A stretch of DNA of 59,641 nt from Victivallis lenta. GTDB taxonomy: Bacteria; Verrucomicrobiota; Lentisphaeria; Victivallales; Victivallaceae. A program made the translations under genes and the position numbers. Each line of letters opens with the position of its first letter. Position 1 is the first letter of the stretch. A model generated the notes under the pieces. That model ran no database searches, was not told where the DNA came from, and was given only the letters and a program-made list of their open reading frames with translations. Shown piece by piece: positions 35,078-45,710 of the stretch. Location of the stretch: positions 1-59,641 of the forward strand of contig NZ_VUNS01000030.1 in the NCBI RefSeq assembly GCF_009695545.1, read 5' to 3'.

Positions 35078-35797
35078 TCAGGAGGTTAGGTGCCAGATGG
35101 AACTCAATCCCCATGAGGCCAGGCCGTCGATGTAGATTCCCAGCGCCAGAGCCTGGGCATAGCGCGACCACCATTTTTCATAGCGGAACAGGAATACCAG
35201 GAACAGGCTCCAGACCGAATGGTGGATGTGCAGATAATAACGAGGTGCCAGCAGCAGGCTGACCAGCGCAATTCCGCCGACGGCCGACAGCAGCGCGCCG
35301 GCGTAGCCGTACAGCTGCTTTCTCCGGGCGGCTTCGATCAGGTGCAGGGCCAGGAGGACGGAAACCAGAGCTGAAGCGGTCAGCAGCGTCAGCAGGACGC
35401 CTGCCGCGGGTGCTTTCAGGTGCGCCCATTTCAGACTGAAGTTGATGGCCTGAATATAGCGTGCATAGCCGAAAAAAGAGGCGAGGACGGTCAGGGCGGC
35501 GTAGAGCAGTACCGGGAGAGTGTGCCAGCGGTTGAGCGGTTTTGTGTCCGGCAGTGTCCGGGCGCAGGCCAGGGGGGCCAGCATGACTGCGGCGATTTCC
35601 AATATCAGAATGGAGCGGAAACTTCCATCGAAGCTGTGCAGCGGGTTGGACCGATGCGAAGCAAGCCCCGCGGCGATCAGGTGGCCGATCAGGACCAGCA
35701 ATGAGAGCATAAGAGTTCGTCCCCGATATTTCGGAAGAAAGCGCCAGCTCGCTCCGAACAGACCGAGCCAGAGCGCCGGCAACACCCATTCTGCCAT
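35078..35797 (-). CDS. Multi-pass membrane protein of unknown function
   Basis: A 239-residue protein with about seven predicted membrane helices (for example LMLSLLVLIGHLIAAGLAS; LYGYAGALLSAVGGIALVSLL). Near the end LHIHHSVWSLFLVFLFRYEK carries a conserved-looking HHS motif, and the last helix ends ...YIDGLASWGLSSIW. I do not recognise a family. Its C-terminal 'HHSVW' and 'IDG' pattern may bind a metal or lipid. It stands alone between the IS region and a glycoside hydrolase gene. Confidence 0.65.
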   Translation of the reverse strand: MAEWVLPALWLGLFGASWRFLPKYRGRTLMLSLLVLIGHLIAAGLASHRSNPLHSFDGSFRSILILEIAAVMLAPLACARTLPDTKPLNRWHTLPVLLYAALTVLASFFGYARYIQAINFSLKWAHLKAPAAGVLLTLLTASALVSVLLALHLIEAARRKQLYGYAGALLSAVGGIALVSLLLAPRYYLHIHHSVWSLFLVFLFRYEKWWSRYAQALALGIYIDGLASWGLSSIWHLTS

Positions 35798-35940
35798 CTG
35801 AAGTGATTCCCGTGTGTGAATGACAGCCTGTCCGTTTCAATATAGCATCAATTGCCGGTTTTTCCATTTCGGAATCCGTCATCGGGGCATTGCCGGGCGA
35901 AAAATCATTTTGCGGATAGTCGCCGATGAATTTGCGGCGC

Positions 35941-38175
35941 TCAGAGGTAAAGCTTCGCCGCCGGGCTGACGCCGATCCGGGTTTCGTCCGGCGTGAAGCC
36001 GGCGATGCGTTCGGCATAGCTGTTGGTCTGCCCCGTTCTCTTCATTTCCGGATAGCGGGCGCGCCACTCGTTGCCGAGCGGGTTCGATACCACAAGTTTC
36101 AGCCGGTTTCGGCCGGGGCGCAGCGGCGGCAGTCTGAAAATCCACGGCGCAAAGGCGCGGAGCCCGGCGGAACGGCCGTTGACGAAGAGCTCCGCCGAAG
36201 CGGCGACCCAGTCGAATTCAAGATAGCGCGGCATCGGTTCCGCGGCGTTGAATTCAGTTTCCAGCTCGATCACTCCCGAAAAATCCGGTTCGCCCTCCGT
36301 GAAGTCGCCGGAGGCCGGGAGCGGAACCGGCGAATGCGGCTCCCGGCGGCAGGTGATGTGCTCCCCGATCCGGCTGCGGAGGACGGAGCGGACGATCCAG
36401 TTCAGATGCGTCGGCTTCGCCTCCGCGCTTCCTGCCGGGGACGGCGGAACGGCTTTGCCGGTCGTCAGGATGCGCAGCTCGCCCGGCACGAGCGGGAGTT
36501 CGCACTTTGTTTCCGAAGTGCGGAACGGTTCGAGTTCGGCGTGAACCGGGTCGGGCGGAGCGAGTTCCCGCCAGCACTCCCCGGCACGCGGCCGGAAGGT
36601 GAGGAGCTTCCGCTCCGTGCTCTCATTGAAAATCATCAGCGACTCCCCTTCAGGGCGGCGGCAGGGCAGCACGCGGATTCCGCGCTCCGTTCCGGCGCAG
36701 ATACAGGCATATTGCGCCAGGTCCGGCAGCGGTTCGGCCGGATGGCGGACGACCGGATTCCCGGCGGCGGCGAATCCGGCGATCGCCCGGCGTTGTTCCG
36801 GCAGCATCGGCTCTCCCGGGACGATCAGGAGTTTTTTCGAGGTGGCGGCGGCGAGGTCGTCTACTCCGGCGAAGCGCCAGAACACGAACGCGTCGTTCAG
36901 CTTCTCCTGCAGCGCTTCAAGCATGGCGTCGAAGGCGGAAGCCGCCGCTTTGTCGGAAAACGGTTCCGGGCGGTAGAAAATCCAGACCTCCGGTTCGATC
37001 GCGCCGGTGTCGTAATTTCCGGCCCACGCCCAATGGGCGGTCAGCGCGGGGAGGGCGTTCCAGACCGGGTTCCGCGGGGAGAGCTCGGTGGCGCAGCCGA
37101 CCTTCGCCTCCCGCCGGTCGCTGTACGGGAACGGCATCGGCAGCAGGCGGTTGATGCCGCGCACAAGCTGGGCGTTTCCGGCCCAGTACATGGTTTGTCC
37201 GGTCACACCGTTGCCGTAGACGTTGAAGCTTTCGGAGAGCGCCTCCTTCCGGTGGTTGCGGATGGCCGACGATGATGCGAGTTTCGCATAATTGCCGTTT
37301 CCGCTCTCCGGATGGATCTGCCGCCAGATCGCATCGACGCCCGGCACGTCGAAGCGGTCGGCGCAGCGCAGAAAATCTCCGAGCGAGGCGGCGTGGAGGC
37401 TGTGAAGATCCTCGTTGTTCATGTGCCCTTCGAACGGGAGCCCGTGGCGGCGGCACCAGCCGGAGATGACGCCGTAGTAACTTTCGGCCGTCAGGGTCGC
37501 GTAGGCTTCGAGGTAGCGCCGCCGGGCAGCTTCTGCTTCGGCGGTAACCTCGGGCAGCCGGAACAGCAGCGGATAAATCTCCTCCACGTCGGAACCGTAA
37601 CGGCTCCGGTAGTGTTCCGGCAGGCAGGGCGACCACGGGACTGCATCGCTGCCGAGTTCTCCGAAAAAGCGTGGTTCGTCGGTGAAAATGCCGCCGATGG
37701 TCCGGCCGAACTCATCGCCGAGCTCCCGGCGGTAGCGTTCGTGGACCAGCGTGAGGAACAGCTTTGTCGCCCGGGCATTCATGAGGTCGGGGTAGCCGCA
37801 ATCGATCCCTGCGTTGCGCGGTGCGATGCTGCCGTCGGCGCGGCGCTCCAGAACGTGAATGCCGAATTCCGGGCGCCGCTTCACGAGTTCGCCGTTCGCC
37901 GTGCCGGAGGGCCAGCCGCCTTCGTCGTAGATCATGAAGCGGAGCCCGAGGCGGCGGCACTCGTCGACGGCCGTTCGGGCCAGGCGAAAGAACTTCCGGC
38001 CGAGATAGCGCATTTTCATGCCGCTTTTGAAGTCGCTTTTACGGAAATTGTCCGGCATCGGGTGCAGGTAGACCGAGCGGAAGCCGGCCGCCCGGATCTG
38101 CGTCAGCTGTCGTCGGATGCCGTTCGGGGTCGGGTCGGCGTTCCAGTACCAGAAAATTCCGGGCATGGCGTTCAT
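35941..38175 (-). CDS. GH106-like glycoside hydrolase (putative alpha-L-rhamnosidase)
   Basis: A 744-residue protein. The N-terminus PGIFWYWNADPTPNGIRRQL, followed by MPDNFRKSDFKSG... and RLGLRFMIYDEGGWPSGTAN, is the signature of the GH106 barrel. IGGIFTDEPRFFGE is a typical acidic segment of the barrel. The C-terminal part has a galactose-binding-like beta-sandwich (FDWVAASAELFVNGRSAGLR). No signal peptide is seen, so it may act in the cytoplasm on imported oligosaccharides. GH106 enzymes remove terminal rhamnose from plant glycans. The family is fairly certain, the substrate less so. Confidence 0.7.
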   Translation of the reverse strand: MNAMPGIFWYWNADPTPNGIRRQLTQIRAAGFRSVYLHPMPDNFRKSDFKSGMKMRYLGRKFFRLARTAVDECRRLGLRFMIYDEGGWPSGTANGELVKRRPEFGIHVLERRADGSIAPRNAGIDCGYPDLMNARATKLFLTLVHERYRRELGDEFGRTIGGIFTDEPRFFGELGSDAVPWSPCLPEHYRSRYGSDVEEIYPLLFRLPEVTAEAEAARRRYLEAYATLTAESYYGVISGWCRRHGLPFEGHMNNEDLHSLHAASLGDFLRCADRFDVPGVDAIWRQIHPESGNGNYAKLASSSAIRNHRKEALSESFNVYGNGVTGQTMYWAGNAQLVRGINRLLPMPFPYSDRREAKVGCATELSPRNPVWNALPALTAHWAWAGNYDTGAIEPEVWIFYRPEPFSDKAAASAFDAMLEALQEKLNDAFVFWRFAGVDDLAAATSKKLLIVPGEPMLPEQRRAIAGFAAAGNPVVRHPAEPLPDLAQYACICAGTERGIRVLPCRRPEGESLMIFNESTERKLLTFRPRAGECWRELAPPDPVHAELEPFRTSETKCELPLVPGELRILTTGKAVPPSPAGSAEAKPTHLNWIVRSVLRSRIGEHITCRREPHSPVPLPASGDFTEGEPDFSGVIELETEFNAAEPMPRYLEFDWVAASAELFVNGRSAGLRAFAPWIFRLPPLRPGRNRLKLVVSNPLGNEWRARYPEMKRTGQTNSYAERIAGFTPDETRIGVSPAAKLYL

Positions 38176-38290
38176 GGGATGATCCTCCTGCGTTTTCCGG
38201 ATAAGATAGCCGGTGCCGCCGGAAAAATCCAGCGGCGCTTTCCCGTAAAACAGGAAAAATGCGCCGCGGGAAATCGGAGAGGGCGGCCGG

Positions 38291-39307
38291 TCAGAAATCG
38301 AACGGGGATTTCCGGCGGGCTTCGACGGCTTTGCGGATCGTCTCCTTGAAGCTGCCGAGTTCGCCGTCCGCCGCGCAGACCGGAATGATTTCGAAAAGCT
38401 CGTGCGAAAGCTCGGAACGCAGGAGCTCGAGATTCTCCTCCGCGCCCGGCAGGTCCATCTTGTTCGCCACGATGATGGTCGCGCGCTTCGACAGCCCCTT
38501 CATATAGAGCTCGAGTTCCTCGCGCAGGTGCGCAAGGTCGTCCCACGGGGTGCGCCCGTCGACGCCGCCCATGTCGAGCACGTAGGCCAGCACGGTGGTG
38601 CGTTCGATGTGCTTCAGAAACGCATGGCCGAGCCCGACGTTGTCATGCGCTCCCTCGATGAGCCCCGGAATATCGGCCATGGTGATCCGGGAGTAATCCG
38701 GGTATTCGATAACGCCGACGACCGGATGCAGCGTTGTGAACGGATATGGCGCGACCTTCGGCCGCGCAGCCGAAACCGCCCGGAGCAGCGTCGATTTGCC
38801 GGCGTTCGGATAGCCGACCAGACCGACATCCGCGATGGTCTTGAGCTCGAGGCCGATTTCGCGCTCCTCCCCGGGTTCACCGGGCTCCCACTCGCGCGGC
38901 GCGCGGTTGGTCTGCGTGGCGAAACGCGGATTGCCGCGTCCGCCGCGTCCGCCGCGGGCGACGACGATCTGTCTGCCCGCTTCGTCCATATCGGCGATCA
39001 CCTCGCCGGTGGAGCGGTCGGTCACGACGGTGCCGACCGGCACCTTCAGCGTGATGTCCGGAGCCTTGCGCCCGTGCAGGTTCGAGCCTTTCCCGCCGGG
39101 GCCGTTCTGCGCCTGGTAGTGACGGTTGTAGACCAGCGCCTGCAAGCTCTGCTCGCTGTTCGTCGCCTCGAGGATCACGTTGCCGCCGGCGCCGCCGTCG
39201 CCGCCGTCCGGGCCGCCGCGCGGAACGAATTTTTCGCGGTGGAAGCTGCAGCAGCCGTTGCCGCCGTCCCCCGCCTTCACGGTAATGGTAGCCTTATCCA
39301 CAAACAT
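38291..39307 (-). CDS. obg: GTPase Obg
   Basis: A 338-residue Obg/CgtA GTPase. ATG 39307 (MFVDKATITVKAGDGGNGCC) gives the conserved start. The Obg fold is rich in Gly (FVPRGGPDGGDGGAGGNV; ARGGRGGRGNPRF). G-domain: G1 GYPNAGKST, G3 DIPGLIEGA, G4 NKMD. It acts in late 50S assembly and stress control. It is the usual partner of rpmA, which lies directly upstream. A hairpin terminator sits between the two. Confidence 0.95.
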   Translation of the reverse strand: MFVDKATITVKAGDGGNGCCSFHREKFVPRGGPDGGDGGAGGNVILEATNSEQSLQALVYNRHYQAQNGPGGKGSNLHGRKAPDITLKVPVGTVVTDRSTGEVIADMDEAGRQIVVARGGRGGRGNPRFATQTNRAPREWEPGEPGEEREIGLELKTIADVGLVGYPNAGKSTLLRAVSAARPKVAPYPFTTLHPVVGVIEYPDYSRITMADIPGLIEGAHDNVGLGHAFLKHIERTTVLAYVLDMGGVDGRTPWDDLAHLREELELYMKGLSKRATIIVANKMDLPGAEENLELLRSELSHELFEIIPVCAADGELGSFKETIRKAVEARRKSPFDF

Positions 39308-39327
39308 GGTTCGATTTCCCTCTCCTG

Positions 39328-39363
39328 ACAAAAAAGCCCCGAAGACAACTGTTCTCCGGGGCT
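39328..39363 (-). terminator. Terminator between rpmA and obg
   Basis: On the minus strand, AGCCCCGGAGA pairs with TCTTCGGGGCT (39335-39363), followed by TTTTTT. This could reduce obg expression relative to rpmA. Confidence 0.75.
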
Positions 39364-39396
39364 CTCTGATTTATTGCAGCAAATCCGGCTGCCGAA

Positions 39397-39651
39397 TTAC
39401 TCGGCGGAAACCGGAACGATGCTGACCTTGCGCTGCGTCTTGCGGAACTCGACGGTGCCGTCGCAGAGCGCGAAAAGCGTGAAATCGCGGCCGACGCCGA
39501 CGTTCTCGCCGGCATGGAACTTCGTGCCGCGCTGACGGACGATAATCGAACCGGCGGAGACGCTTTCGCCGCCAAACGCCTTGATCCCCAGAAACTTCGG
39601 ATTGCTGTCGCGGCCGTTGCGGCTGCTGGACTGACCTTTTTTATGTGCCAT
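39397..39651 (-). CDS. rpmA: 50S ribosomal protein L27
   Basis: An 84-residue protein: [56 protein letters not shown]. It is the standard length and has the flexible basic N-terminus that reaches the peptidyl transferase centre. rplU (L21), the usual partner upstream, is not present here; an ABC transporter gene starts divergently instead. Confidence 0.97.
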   Translation of the reverse strand: MAHKKGQSSSRNGRDSNPKFLGIKAFGGESVSAGSIIVRQRGTKFHAGENVGVGRDFTLFALCDGTVEFRKTQRKVSIVPVSAE

Positions 39652-39797
39652 CTTGTCAATTCCTGTTTTATGTTATGTCGAATAAACAATCAATCATCGA
39701 ACAACTAAAATACACCGGAATTCGGAAAATGCAAACCCCCGCGGCAAAAAAAATCGAAATGACGGCGATTTCCGGCAGGAAACCGCGGTGGCCGGGC

Positions 39798-39826
39798 TTG
39801 CGCTTTCGGCCGGGCGGCGGTATATT
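39798..39826 (+). promoter_or_regulatory. Sigma-70-type promoter
   Basis: TTGCGC at 39798-39803, 17-bp spacer, TATATT at 39821-39826, 27 bp before the ABC transporter gene. Confidence 0.6.
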
Positions 39827-39853
39827 ATGGAATAACCGCGCAACGAGGATTTT

Positions 39854-41605
39854 ATGACGATGACATTCATGCAGGCATTCCGGAAGTTCATCCGCTACTA
39901 TCGCCCGTACCGCGGGCTGTTTTACTTCGACATGATCTGCGCGCTGGCGGTCTGCGCGATCGACCTCGCGTTTCCGCAGATCCTGAATCTGCTGACCAAG
40001 AATCTGTTCCTGCAGCCGGCGGAGACGATTCTCTCCGCGCTCTGGTATATCGGAGCCGGGCTGCTGGCCATGTATATCGTCCGATACGGCTGTCAGTACT
40101 TCATCACGAGCTGGGGGCATATCATGGGCGCGCGCATGGAGAGCGATATGCGGCAGGACCTCTTCAATCACTACCAGCGGCTCTCGTTCACCTATTACGA
40201 CCGCAACAACACCGGTGAAATGATGTCGAAGCTCGTCAGCGACCTGTTCGACATCTCCGAGCTCGCGCACCACGGGCCCGAGAACATCGTGATTTCCACG
40301 CTGAAAATCATCGGAGCCTTCACGATCCTCATGTTCATGAACGTCCCGATGACGCTGCTGCTGCTGGCGGTCACGCTGATCATGGTCGTTTTCAGCCTCG
40401 GCAAGAATCGGCGTATGCACCGGATTTTCATGGACAACCGCCGCAAGATCGCGGCGGTCAACGCCCGCGTACAGGATTCGCTTTCCGGCATCCGTGTCGT
40501 GAAGTCGTTCGCAAACGAGGAGGTCGAATGCGAGAAGTTCGACGACTGCAACCGCAGTTTTCTCGATTCCAAGACCGACAGTTATAAGATCATGGGCAGC
40601 TTTCACGCCGGGAACAGCTTCTTCCAGGGGCTGCTTTACACGCTCGTGCTGGTGTCGGGCGGCTATTTCATCGCCGTGGGCAGACTCGAGCCGATGGCGC
40701 TTGCGATCTACGCGCTCTACATCGGCATTTTCCTGAATCCGATCGAAGTGCTGATCAACTTCACGGAGCAGTTCCAGCGCGGTTATTCCGGCTTCAAGCG
40801 GTTCATGGAGGTGATTCAGACCCGGCCCGAAATCACCGATTCGCCGGATGCGAAGCCGCTTGCCCATGTCGAAGGGCATATCGTTTACGACCACGTCTCC
40901 TTCCGCTACGGCAACGAGGCCGAAGTGCTTTCGGACATCAACATCGACATCACGCCGGGGAAAACCGTCGCTCTCGTCGGTCCGTCGGGCGGCGGCAAGA
41001 CCACGCTCTGTTCTCTGCTTCCGCGTTTCTACGACGTGACCGGCGGCGCCGTGCTGATCGACGGACAGGACGTCCGCAGCGTGACGCAGCAGTCGCTCCG
41101 GAGCGCGATCGGCATCGTTCAGCAGGAGGTTTATCTGTTTTCCGGCAATATCCGCGAAAACATCGGCTACGGCAAGCCGGGCGCAACGGATGAGGAGATC
41201 GTCGCGGCGGCGAAACGGGCGAACATCCACGACTTCATCCAAACGCTGCCGGAGGGGTACGACACCTTCACCGGCGAGCGCGGAGTCCGTCTCTCCGGCG
41301 GCCAGAAGCAGCGCATCGCCATTGCGCGCGTATTCCTCAAAGACCCGAAGATCCTGATTCTCGACGAGGCGACGAGTGCGCTCGACAACGAGAGCGAGCG
41401 GTTCATCCAGTCCTCGCTCGAGGAGCTGGCCCGCGGCCGGACCACGATCGTCATCGCCCACCGGCTGTCGACGATCCGCAACGCCGACGAGATCATCGTC
41501 ATCACGCCGGACGGCATCCGCGAGCGCGGCAGCCACGCCGAGCTGCTGAAGCGGGACGGGCTTTATGCGAAATATTACAACATGCAGTTCGAAGGGCTGA
41601 ACTGA
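39854..41605 (+). CDS. ABC transporter, fused membrane and ATPase domains (MsbA-like)
   Basis: A 583-residue half-transporter that works as a dimer in the inner membrane. Six membrane helices lie in residues 15-310 (FYFDMICALAVCAIDLAFPQ is the first), including the ABC-type coupling stretch YDRNNTGEMMSKLVSDL. ATPase: Walker A GPSGGGKTTLCSL, Q-loop VQQEVYLFSGNI, signature LSGGQKQRIAIARVFL, Walker B ILILDEATSALD, switch His IAHRLSTI. It may export lipid or a peptide; MsbA, multidrug and similar functions cannot be told apart. HPr follows in the same direction. Confidence 0.85.
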   Translation: MTMTFMQAFRKFIRYYRPYRGLFYFDMICALAVCAIDLAFPQILNLLTKNLFLQPAETILSALWYIGAGLLAMYIVRYGCQYFITSWGHIMGARMESDMRQDLFNHYQRLSFTYYDRNNTGEMMSKLVSDLFDISELAHHGPENIVISTLKIIGAFTILMFMNVPMTLLLLAVTLIMVVFSLGKNRRMHRIFMDNRRKIAAVNARVQDSLSGIRVVKSFANEEVECEKFDDCNRSFLDSKTDSYKIMGSFHAGNSFFQGLLYTLVLVSGGYFIAVGRLEPMALAIYALYIGIFLNPIEVLINFTEQFQRGYSGFKRFMEVIQTRPEITDSPDAKPLAHVEGHIVYDHVSFRYGNEAEVLSDINIDITPGKTVALVGPSGGGKTTLCSLLPRFYDVTGGAVLIDGQDVRSVTQQSLRSAIGIVQQEVYLFSGNIRENIGYGKPGATDEEIVAAAKRANIHDFIQTLPEGYDTFTGERGVRLSGGQKQRIAIARVFLKDPKILILDEATSALDNESERFIQSSLEELARGRTTIVIAHRLSTIRNADEIIVITPDGIRERGSHAELLKRDGLYAKYYNMQFEGLN

Positions 41606-41631
41606 GAGGCGTGAATTTTTTCGGTTTTGAT

Positions 41632-41660
41632 TTGCATTCCGCCGGGAGACGGGTTATTTT
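41632..41660 (+). promoter_or_regulatory. Sigma-70-type promoter
   Basis: TTGCAT at 41632-41637, 17-bp spacer, TATTTT at 41655-41660, ahead of the HPr gene. Confidence 0.55.
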
Positions 41661-41712
41661 TTGTGTAGAAAAGAATGAAAACGATCCCATAAACGATTCA
41701 GAAAGGGCGGCG

Positions 41713-43930
<2,218 letters not shown>

Positions 43931-43933
<3 letters not shown>

Positions 43934-44045
43934 CAAAAATGTAACTTTCGTGGATTTTCCCCGTGTTTTGTCTTCGCTGTCGCACGGGTCCGGAAAATAA
44001 ATGACAAAAATGTAATTTTATTGCAATTTGATGACAATATTGTTA
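43931..44045 (+). promoter_or_regulatory. Three TGACA-N4-TGTNA sites upstream of gdhA
   Basis: TGACAAAAATGTAA occurs at 43931-43944 and 44002-44015, and TGACAATATTGTTA at 44032-44045. All three are near-palindromes of one form. They lie 70-180 bp upstream of a sigma-54 promoter, where enhancer-binding proteins usually bind. Confidence 0.6.
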
Positions 44046-44111
44046 TTTTTCAATATTTTCCAGCGGGAAATAATTTGCATCCGTCGTTATCCGCCAGGTA
44101 ATTACATATTC

Positions 44112-44127
44112 TGGCATGTTTTTTGCT
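44112..44127 (+). promoter_or_regulatory. Sigma-54 (RpoN) promoter of gdhA
   Basis: TGGCATGTTTTTTGCT matches the consensus TGGCACRNNNNTTGCW at all defined positions but one, with the exact GG/GC spacing. It lies 60 bp before the gdhA start. Confidence 0.75.
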
Positions 44128-44186
44128 ATTAAAAAATAATGCATTTATCACAATGCCGAACCAAACGAATGAAAGGTTTTACAAAA

Positions 44187-45530
44187 ATGAGCAATTATGT
44201 CGATCGCGTGCTGTCCGGGCTGCAGCAGACCAACGGCCATGAAAAGGAGTTTCTGCAGAGCGTAACCGAAGTGCTCGGCTCCCTCTCGAAGATGCTCGAG
44301 GCCCAGCCGAAATACGAGAAGCACAAGATTCTCGAGCGCATGGTCGTTCCGGAACGCGCCATCATCTTTCAGGTTCCGTGGGTGGATGACAAGGGCGGGA
44401 TTCAGGTCAACACCGGTTACCGCATCCAGTTCAACAGCGCGATCGGTCCCTACAAGGGCGGGCTGCGCTTCCATCCGTCGGTCAATCTGTCGATTCTGAA
44501 GTTCCTCGGCTTCGAGCAGGTCTTCAAGAACAGCCTGACCACGCTGCCGATGGGCGGCGGCAAGGGCGGCGCGGACTTCGATCCGAAAGGCAAATCCGAC
44601 CGCGAAGTCATGGCGTTCTGTCAGAGCTTCATGCGCGAGCTCTTCCGCCACATCGGGCCATCCACCGACGTCCCGGCCGGCGATATCGGCGTCGGCGCCC
44701 GCGAAATCGGCTATCTCTTCGGCCAGTACAAGCGCATCGTCAACAGCGTCGACAGCGTTCTGACCGGCAAGGGGCTGAATTGGGGCGGCAGCCTGGTCCG
44801 TCCGGAGGCGACCGGCTACGGCGCGGTCTACTTCGCGGCTGAAATGCTCAAGACCCGCGACCGCGGTTTCGACGGCGCCCGCGTGCTGATCTCCGGCTCC
44901 GGCAATGTCGCGCAGTATGCGGCCCAGAAGGCGACCCAGCTCGGCGGCAAGGTGCTGTCGCTCTCCGACTCGAACGGCACGATCATCGACGAGGACGGCA
45001 TCGACGCCGAAAAGCTCGCATTCGTCCAGGAGCTCAAGAATGTCAGGCGCGGCCGTATCGCCGAATACGTGAAGCAGTATCCGACCGCGAAGTATTATGA
45101 AGGCAAGCGCCCGTGGACGCTTGCGAAGTGCGACATCGCCATGCCGTGCGCGACGCAGAACGAACTGAATCTCGACGAGGCCAAAGCGCTTGTCGCCAAC
45201 GGCTGCATCTGTGTCTGCGAAGGCGCGAACATGCCGACCACGCTCGACGCGACCCAGTACTTCCTGCAGAACAACGTGCTCTTCTCGCCCGGCAAGGCTT
45301 CGAACGCCGGCGGCGTCGCCACCAGCGGCCTCGAGATGAGCCAGAATGCGATGCGTCTCTCCTGGTCCCGCGAAGAGGTCGATCAGAAGCTGCACGGCAT
45401 TATGATCAACATCCACAACGCCGCCCGCAACGCCGCCGCCGAATTCGGCGAGCCGGACAACTACGTCATGGGCGCGAACATCGCCGGCTTCCGCAAGGTC
45501 GCCGACTCGATGATCGATCTCGGCATCTGA
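44187..45530 (+). CDS. gdhA: Glutamate dehydrogenase (NADP-type)
   Basis: A 447-residue protein; the start MSNYVDRVLSGLQQTNGHEK is chosen by homology and the AAAGG before it. It has the hexameric GDH motifs: GYRIQFNSAIGPYKGGLRFH, LPMGGGKGGADFDPKG (catalytic Lys), DVPAGDIGVGAREIGYLFG and a Rossmann GSGNVAQYAA. The SNG/SDS context after strand 2 suggests NADP(H) use. It makes glutamate from 2-oxoglutarate and ammonia in the cytoplasm. The sigma-54 promoter fits nitrogen control. A perfect terminator follows. Confidence 0.97.
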   Translation: MSNYVDRVLSGLQQTNGHEKEFLQSVTEVLGSLSKMLEAQPKYEKHKILERMVVPERAIIFQVPWVDDKGGIQVNTGYRIQFNSAIGPYKGGLRFHPSVNLSILKFLGFEQVFKNSLTTLPMGGGKGGADFDPKGKSDREVMAFCQSFMRELFRHIGPSTDVPAGDIGVGAREIGYLFGQYKRIVNSVDSVLTGKGLNWGGSLVRPEATGYGAVYFAAEMLKTRDRGFDGARVLISGSGNVAQYAAQKATQLGGKVLSLSDSNGTIIDEDGIDAEKLAFVQELKNVRRGRIAEYVKQYPTAKYYEGKRPWTLAKCDIAMPCATQNELNLDEAKALVANGCICVCEGANMPTTLDATQYFLQNNVLFSPGKASNAGGVATSGLEMSQNAMRLSWSREEVDQKLHGIMINIHNAARNAAAEFGEPDNYVMGANIAGFRKVADSMIDLGI

Positions 45531-45574
45531 CCGGACCGCGTCCCGGTTTCGGACCGGGCGCCGGATTGATCTGA

Positions 45575-45627
45575 CGGATTCCGGAAAGGGCACCGATGCT
45601 GCTCTTTCCGGAATCCGTTGTCTTTTT
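45575..45627 (+). terminator. Strong rho-independent terminator of gdhA
   Basis: CGGATTCCGGAAAG at 45575-45588 and CTTTCCGGAATCCG at 45604-45617 form a perfect 14-bp stem followed by TTGTCTTTTT. Confidence 0.9.
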
Positions 45628-45630
45628 CGG

Positions 45631-45658
45631 TTGCATTTTACGGCCTGGCGGGTACATT
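45631..45658 (+). promoter_or_regulatory. Sigma-70-type promoter
   Basis: TTGCAT at 45631-45636, 16-bp spacer, TACATT at 45653-45658, ahead of the membrane protein gene at 45711. Confidence 0.55.
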
Positions 45659-45710
45659 ATATGCTGAGCAACACGCTTTCGGCCATGAAGAAGATACGGA
45701 AAAGGAAACG